A stretch of 64,000 nt of DNA from Pandoraea cepalis (GTDB lineage Bacteria; Pseudomonadota; Gammaproteobacteria; Burkholderiales; Burkholderiaceae): assembly GCF_902459665.1 (NCBI RefSeq), contig NZ_CABPSL010000001.1, positions 186,001 through 250,000 on the forward strand, read 5' to 3'. Position 1 is the first letter of the stretch. Every line of letters starts with the position of its first letter. Below the pieces are notes generated by a model that saw nothing but the letters and a program-made list of their open reading frames with translations, was not told the origin of the DNA and searched no databases. A program made the position numbers and the translations under genes. This document shows positions 58,284 through 64,000 of this stretch, in pieces.

Positions 58284-59035
58284 GTGTCGAACGTTCCCCG
58301 TTGCTCCTGCTCCCCGGCTTGCTTTGCGATCACGTGGCCTGGGCGGCCACGGCGGCAGCGCTGCCGCAATACGATTGCCGCGTTCCCACGTGGGGCATGC
58401 TCGACACCATCGACGCGATGGCCGATCACGTGTTGGCAAGTACCGCCGCGCCATGCTTCGCCCTCGCAGGGCACTCGATGGGCGGACGCGTGGCGCTGGA
58501 GGTGGTGCGCCGCGCACCGCATCGCGTCACGCATCTTGCGCTGCTCGACACGGGTTATCAGGCGCTGCCCGACGGCGAGGCGGCCGAGAAGGAACGTGCC
58601 GGACGCGCCGCCTTGCTCGCTCGCGCGCGCGAAGCCGGCATGCGGGCGATGGGGCAGGTATGGGCGACCGGGATGGTGCATCCCGACCAGATCGGCACGC
58701 CGCTGTTCGGCGCGATTCTCGACATGATCGAGCGCAGCCACCCCGATCAGTTTGCCGCCCAGATTCATGCATTGCTCGGTCGACCGGATGCAACGTCGCT
58801 GCTGGGCGGCGTTCGCTGTCCGACGCTCGTGTTGTGCGCCCGGCAGGACACATGGAGCCCGCTCGCGCGCCACGAAGTGATGGCGGGGCTCATCCCGGGG
58901 AGCGTGCTGCACGTCATAGAACACAGTGGCCATATGAGTCCGATGGAGCGCCCGCAGGAAGTGGCGCAGGCCATGCGGACCTGGCTGGCACGGCCTGCGT
59001 TGGACATCGCACCCACCGAGGGGCGCGACGCATGA
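58280..59035 (+). CDS. Alpha/beta-hydrolase of unknown substrate
   Basis: The 251-residue protein has the serine hydrolase triad: nucleophile in GHSMGG (about 67-72), aspartate in CARQDTWSP and histidine in EHSGHMSP. It overlaps galD and the next gene by 4 bp each, so it belongs to the gal operon. Possible roles are hydrolysis of an ester of the aromatic acid or of a lactone by-product of ring cleavage; neither is shown by sequence. Confidence 0.85.
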   Translation: MSVERSPLLLLPGLLCDHVAWAATAAALPQYDCRVPTWGMLDTIDAMADHVLASTAAPCFALAGHSMGGRVALEVVRRAPHRVTHLALLDTGYQALPDGEAAEKERAGRAALLARAREAGMRAMGQVWATGMVHPDQIGTPLFGAILDMIERSHPDQFAAQIHALLGRPDATSLLGGVRCPTLVLCARQDTWSPLARHEVMAGLIPGSVLHVIEHSGHMSPMERPQEVAQAMRTWLARPALDIAPTEGRDA

Positions 59036-59514
59036 CGAACGATGCCGCCGATCAGGACCTGACGCCCGGCGTCGACCCGCAATCGCTCGACGCCCTGCTG
59101 GCCAAACAGGCTTGCCACGACCTGGTGATGCGCTTCGTCGCCTGCAACGACCGGCGCGACGCGCAGGGACTCGCCGCGCTGTTTGCCGAGGCGGGGGTGC
59201 TCGTGCGCCCCAACGGCGACGCGCTCATTGGCCCCGTCGTCATTGCGGCTGCCTATGCGCAGCGTCCAGTGGATCGGCTCACGCGGCATCTCGTAGGCAA
59301 CGTGCTGATCGATGTCACGTCGCCGACGCGCGCAATCGGCAGCAGCACGGTGTTGCTCTGGAGCGGCTCGGCACACGATGTGCCGGGGCCATTCGGACGT
59401 CCGGCACAGGGCCGGCAGGTCATGGGGGAGTTCGAAGACACGTTCGTGCGGACCGCGCAGGGTTGGCGCATTGCCCGCCGCGAAGCGCGTTTCATTTTCG
59501 TACGCGAGGCGTGA
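59032..59514 (+). CDS. SnoaL-like/NTF2-fold protein
   Basis: The 160-residue protein looks like a SnoaL-like domain: an N-terminal helix with RFVACNDRRDAQGLAALFAEAGVLVRP, a central beta region and an end strand GWRIARREARFIFV. Such proteins are small cone-shaped barrels that bind or isomerise small molecules. It is the last gene of the overlapping gal cluster. No function in aromatic catabolism is known to me for it. Confidence 0.8.
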   Translation: MTNDAADQDLTPGVDPQSLDALLAKQACHDLVMRFVACNDRRDAQGLAALFAEAGVLVRPNGDALIGPVVIAAAYAQRPVDRLTRHLVGNVLIDVTSPTRAIGSSTVLLWSGSAHDVPGPFGRPAQGRQVMGEFEDTFVRTAQGWRIARREARFIFVREA

Positions 59515-59709
59515 GGAAAAAACAGCACCGCACGTCGCGCCATCCCTGCACTTGAATCCGGCCGAGGGCGCAGTCAGGGCGGTGGTTCCAAGGGCAGTAC
59601 CCGAGGCGGCCAGCATGCCGTCTTGCAAAAGACTGGGCCGGCGAGGTTGCCAACGGTCCGGAGGTTGAAGTCTGTAGTTGCTGTGTATTTCAAAAACAAG
59701 GGGACAGAA

Positions 59710-60789
59710 GTGAAAGTGAAACATGCATTGGCCGCTGGCCTGCTGCTGGGGGCGGGCCTGGCGCACGCACAAAGCAACGTGACGCTGTACGGGATCGTCG
59801 ATACCGGCATCGCCTACTACAACAACGCCGCCACGGGCGGTAGCTTCATCGGCGAGCCGACCCTCACGGGCAAGGTGCCGTCGCGCTTCGGCTTCAAGGG
59901 CGTGGAAGATCTGGGCGGCGGCCTGAAAGCCGTCTTCACGTTGGAAAGCGGCTTTCAGCCGGGGACCGGCAACGTGAACTACGGCGGGCGTCTGTTCGGC
60001 CGTCAGGCGAACGTGGGTCTCACGGGCGACTGGGGCACGGTGCTCCTCGGCCGCCAGAACAACATGACGTTCTACGTGACGGGCAACGCGGACGTGATCG
60101 GACCTTCGATCTTTTCGCTGGCCAGTATCGATCCGTACATCGCCAACGCACGTAGCGACAGCGCCATCGGCTACATGGGCAAATTCTCCGGCGTGACGCT
60201 CGGTGCGACGTATAGCTTCGGGCGCGATGGCTCGGCGGCGGGGGGGCCGTCGGCCACGAACTGCGCGGGCAACGTTGCCGGCAACTATCAGGCCTGCAAG
60301 CAATTTACCGGCCTGATCGGTTACGACTACCAGAACTTCGGTATTTCGGCGTCGTACGACCAGATGCGCGGCAACACCGGCGCCGCGGCACCGCTGACCA
60401 GCTCGCACTATACCGATTCGCACTCGGTCATCAACGCGTACTACAAGTGGTCGACGGGACGCGTGGGCGGTGGCTGGATTCACCGCAACGTGAGCGCCGA
60501 CGCCGCCTCGCTGCGCTCTGACATCTACTTCATTGGCCTGACCTATCTGCCGACGATCACCTGGGCGTTCGACGCGCAGGCCATACGCTACCAGTTGAAG
60601 AGCCGTGCCAACGCGACGATGCTCATCGGCCGCGCCACGTACTCGCTCTCGAAGCGTACGTCGCTGTATGGCCTGGTCGGCTGGGTGGCGAACAGCCAGA
60701 ATGGCGCGGTGGCGATTGCCGCCGGCGGCTCGGTCGCCACGGGGGGCAACCAGTTCGGCACGATGCTGGGCATTCAGCACACGTTCTGA
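59710..60789 (+). CDS. Gram-negative porin, Burkholderia type
   Basis: The 359-residue outer-membrane protein has a signal peptide (cleavage AHA/QSN), the start QSNVTLYGIVDTGIAYYNN typical of Burkholderiales porins, the motif SRFGFKGVEDLGGGLKAVFTLESGF and a C-terminal phenylalanine (QHTF) for barrel assembly. GTG 59710 follows an AGGGGAC element. It lies 195 bp after the gal cluster and may let aromatic acids cross the outer membrane. Confidence 0.93.
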   Translation: MKVKHALAAGLLLGAGLAHAQSNVTLYGIVDTGIAYYNNAATGGSFIGEPTLTGKVPSRFGFKGVEDLGGGLKAVFTLESGFQPGTGNVNYGGRLFGRQANVGLTGDWGTVLLGRQNNMTFYVTGNADVIGPSIFSLASIDPYIANARSDSAIGYMGKFSGVTLGATYSFGRDGSAAGGPSATNCAGNVAGNYQACKQFTGLIGYDYQNFGISASYDQMRGNTGAAAPLTSSHYTDSHSVINAYYKWSTGRVGGGWIHRNVSADAASLRSDIYFIGLTYLPTITWAFDAQAIRYQLKSRANATMLIGRATYSLSKRTSLYGLVGWVANSQNGAVAIAAGGSVATGGNQFGTMLGIQHTF

Positions 60790-60815
60790 TCGGTCGCGCT
60801 GGCGACAAGACGGAA

Positions 60816-60844
60816 GACGTCATGGAGACGTCATCAAGACGTCA
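60816..60844. repeat. Three GACGTCA direct repeats with an 11-bp period
   Basis: GACGTCA occurs at 60816, 60827 and 60838, exactly 11 bp apart, 27 bp after the porin stop. One helical turn between copies puts them on the same face of the DNA. The core ACGT is itself palindromic. Confidence 0.7.
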
Positions 60845-60883
60845 GCGCAACGCCAGAACGCGCAGCATCGCAGGCTGTTGAAG

Positions 60884-60915
60884 CGAGGGGATCGTCCGGG
60901 GGGGCGATCCCCTCG
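60884..60915 (+). terminator. Hairpin after the porin gene, weak terminator candidate
   Basis: CGAGGGGATCG (60884-60894) pairs perfectly with CGATCCCCTCG (60905-60915) around a G-rich 10-base loop. No T-tract follows, so termination strength is doubtful. Confidence 0.45.
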
Positions 60916-61072
60916 TGAGGCGGTGCTGCGCCCCCCCCAGGTTTGTCAAAGCGGGATTCGCGCGCTAGCATCGTGTCTAGTCATGGCGGCACCGTGTTCT
61001 GCGACAGGAAGGGCGATTGTCGGGGCGTGGTGACCATCTCCCCGTATCTCCTCGCATGAATCCGCTATCTTC

Positions 61073-61876
61073 GTGTCTTCTTCTCACGTTCTGAGCCGGC
61101 GACGCCGGGCGCCCCGCGCCCGCAGCGAACACGGCACGCGCGGTCCGGTCTGGCTGTTCGATCTGGACAACACGCTGCATCGCGCGTCGCACGCGATCTT
61201 TCCGCGCATCAATCGCGCGATGACGGCCTATATCGTCGAGAAGCTGGGGCTGCCGCCCGACGAAGCCAATCGTCTGCGTACCGACTACACGGCGAAGTAT
61301 GGGGCCGTGCTGCTCGGCCTCATCAAGCATCACGCCATCGATCCGCACGAGTTTCTGGCGCGCGTGCACGAGCTGCCGCCGCTGGTCGAGGTGCTGCGCG
61401 CCGAGCGCGGGATCGCCCGACTGCTCGCCGGCCTGCCCGGGCGCAAAATTCTCCTGACCAATGCGCCCGCGCATTACGCCCTGCCGATTGTCGAGGCGCT
61501 GGGCATTCGCCGACATTTCGAGCGCTGCGTGAGCATCGAGGACATGGCGGACCGCCGGGCCTGGCGCGCCAAACCGGATGCGATCATGTTGCGTCGTCTG
61601 CTGGTGCGCGAGGGCCTCGCGCCGTATCGGACGTGGCTGGTCGAAGACACGCGCTCCCACCTCAAGCACCTCCGGCATTTCGGCATCAAGACGGTCTGGA
61701 TCACGGGGCATCTGCCGGCCAGAAACAGTCTTGGCGATGCCATGCCGCGCAGTGGGCGCCCACACTATGTGGATATCAAAGTACAATCTCTGCGCGAGTT
61801 ACGGGCGCGCCTTGCGACCGGGGCCGGTGCGAGACGCGCAGCCCGAGCCGCCCGACCCAAAAATACCTACCGATAA
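61073..61876 (+). CDS. HAD-family pyrimidine 5'-nucleotidase-like hydrolase
   Basis: The 267-residue product has the HAD catalytic motif FDLDNTLH (about 29-36, nucleophilic aspartate), motif II LLTNAPAHY, the motif III lysine in KPDAIM and motif IV VEDTRSH. It matches the SDT1-type pyrimidine 5'-nucleotidase group, which dephosphorylates nucleoside monophosphates. The start is taken as GTG 61073, with an arginine-rich N-terminus; a later start is possible. It is 10 bp from slmA. Confidence 0.85.
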   Translation: MSSSHVLSRRRRAPRARSEHGTRGPVWLFDLDNTLHRASHAIFPRINRAMTAYIVEKLGLPPDEANRLRTDYTAKYGAVLLGLIKHHAIDPHEFLARVHELPPLVEVLRAERGIARLLAGLPGRKILLTNAPAHYALPIVEALGIRRHFERCVSIEDMADRRAWRAKPDAIMLRRLLVREGLAPYRTWLVEDTRSHLKHLRHFGIKTVWITGHLPARNSLGDAMPRSGRPHYVDIKVQSLRELRARLATGAGARRAARAARPKNTYR

Positions 61877-61886
61877 CGACCAGACG

Positions 61887-62543
61887 ATGCAGCAGGAAAA
61901 CTCTTCGAGCGGTGCCGGTTACGGCGCCGCCGATGCGCTTGAGGCCGTGCCCGCGCCGGTGAAGACAACCCGCCCCAAGCCGGGTGAGCGCCGGGTGCAG
62001 GTGTTGCAGACCCTCGCCGCCATGCTCGAGACGCCCAAGGGCGAAAAGATCACCACGGCCGCGCTCGCCGCGCGTCTCGACGTTTCCGAAGCGGCGCTCT
62101 ATCGCCACTTCGCGAGCAAGGCCCAGATGTTCGAGGGTCTGATCGAGTTCATCGAACAGACCATCTTCGGTTTGATCAACCAGATCTCCGCGCAGGATCA
62201 GGACGGCGTGACGCAAGCACGCGCCATCGTGCTGATGCTGCTCGGGTTCGCAGAGAAGAACCCCGGCATGACGCGCGTGCTGACCGGCGAAGCGCTGGTC
62301 GGCGAACACGAGCGCTTGCAGGAGCGCATGAACCAGTTGCTCGACCGCATCGAGGCCTCGCTGCGCCAGGTGTTGCGTCTGGCGTGTGCACAGGGCACGC
62401 TGCCGGAGACGTTCGATGCCAACTCGCGCGCCAACCTGCTCGTGTCTTACGTGCTCGGCCGCTGGCATCGCTTCGCCAAGAGCGGCTTCAAGCGCTCGCC
62501 GGTCGAGGGGGCCGAGCCCCAGATCGCCGCGCTCCTGCGCTAA
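61887..62543 (+). CDS. slmA: Nucleoid occlusion factor SlmA (TetR fold)
   Basis: SlmA binds DNA sites and blocks FtsZ assembly over the nucleoid. The 218-residue protein has a proline/alanine-rich N-tail, a TetR helix-turn-helix (KITTAALAARLDVSEAALYRHFASKAQMFEGLIEFIE, about 53-88) with the SlmA-specific ALYRHFASKAQM, and the family C-domain ending GRWHRFAKSGFKRSP. It is likely co-transcribed with the HAD hydrolase gene. Confidence 0.94.
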   Translation: MQQENSSSGAGYGAADALEAVPAPVKTTRPKPGERRVQVLQTLAAMLETPKGEKITTAALAARLDVSEAALYRHFASKAQMFEGLIEFIEQTIFGLINQISAQDQDGVTQARAIVLMLLGFAEKNPGMTRVLTGEALVGEHERLQERMNQLLDRIEASLRQVLRLACAQGTLPETFDANSRANLLVSYVLGRWHRFAKSGFKRSPVEGAEPQIAALLR

Positions 62544-62854
62544 GATCCCGGGTCTGCGCCGACGGCCCGGATTACGTTATACTTTTGCTTCCCGCGCCGA
62601 GGCCGACGTACGTTTGACCGGCTTTGACGCGATGATTGGCGCGCCGATTTGGTGACTCGCTTGCGGGCGCGCGAATGACTCTGACAGGGGGCTTCCCGGC
62701 AGAGGGCATTCATTAAAAATGCGGCTAAAGAGGTCGTGCGCGCACGCCGCCGTTTTTCCGTCGACCCCTTTTCCCGCACAGAACGCTTCAGGACGCCGTC
62801 CGTCGACCCTTGTCGACTGGGGCGCTGGCCCCGGCATGTTTCGGAAAGGGAGTT
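62544..62854 (+). other. 311-bp leader region before metX
   Basis: No gene is seen. I looked for SAM riboswitch hallmarks and did not recognise any class. A TATACT at about 62577-62582 could be a -10 box. The metX ribosome site AAAGGGAG lies at the end. Confidence 0.4.

Positions 62855-64000
<1,146 letters not shown>

Noticed and set aside
58765-60780. 671-codon minus-strand open frame opposite the hydrolase and porin genes
   Set aside because: Shadow frame; the porin has signal peptide and C-terminal Phe on the plus strand.

Overview
The window reads as chromosomal DNA of a high-GC betaproteobacterium of the order Burkholderiales, most likely family Burkholderiaceae, with Pandoraea as a plausible genus. 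This is inferred from remembered protein similarity and gene content (the HslV propeptide form, a RegB/RegA pair, a Burkholderia-type porin, DksA lacking most zinc ligands, and LigAB/GalBCD aromatic catabolism); no database search was possible. I saw no rRNA, tRNA, CRISPR array, insertion sequence or prophage.

Layout. 1-3.4 kb: the 3' part of gatA, a small lipoprotein gene and gatB. 3.5-4.3 kb: a PPK2-family polyphosphate kinase. 4.8-13.5 kb: a compact type IVb pilus locus (prepilin, TcpQ-domain protein, secretin PilN, PilO, PilP, ATPase PilQ, platform PilR, prepilin peptidase). 13.5-18.6 kb: a minus-strand GMC oxidoreductase diverging from an AidB-type acyl-CoA dehydrogenase and an aldehyde dehydrogenase. 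18.8-25.2 kb: housekeeping genes (metK, a lipid A acyltransferase, dapF, a DUF484 gene, xerC, rlmI). 25.2-31.8 kb: a probable zinc-handling region: an EamA transporter, a Zur-like Fur regulator, a CobW GTPase with a histidine-rich loop, dksA, a small membrane protein with an HHHCH motif, and a ZnuD-like TonB receptor. Two perfect palindromes sharing the half-site TGCAAC/GTTGCA precede zur and the receptor locus. 32.1-36.8 kb: hslVU, the regBA redox two-component system and a periplasmic copper chaperone. 37.4-39.2 kb: argB and a Dph6-type ATP pyrophosphatase.

39.2-60.8 kb is an aromatic-acid catabolic region. Its left part is a LysR regulator diverging from a benzoylformate-decarboxylase-like enzyme, an aldehyde dehydrogenase and an MHS-type transporter. 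The centre is a divergon: gntR-vanA-vanB to the left (a Rieske O-demethylase with its reductase and a VanR-like regulator) and ligB-ligA to the right (a split extradiol dioxygenase), with two GGGATCCC-centred palindromes between them. To the right follow a LysR-type regulator with two DNA-binding domains, a five-gene branched-chain-type ABC importer, galB-galC-galD, an alpha/beta hydrolase, a SnoaL-like protein and a porin. Read together, the genes suggest uptake of methoxylated aromatic acids, O-demethylation by VanAB, ring cleavage by LigAB and conversion of 4-oxalomesaconate to pyruvate and oxaloacetate by GalD, GalB and GalC. LigC and LigI, needed for the protocatechuate 4,5-route, are not in the window, which favours gallate as the ring-cleavage substrate.

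61-64 kb returns to housekeeping genes: a HAD-family nucleotidase, slmA and metX (cut by the window end).
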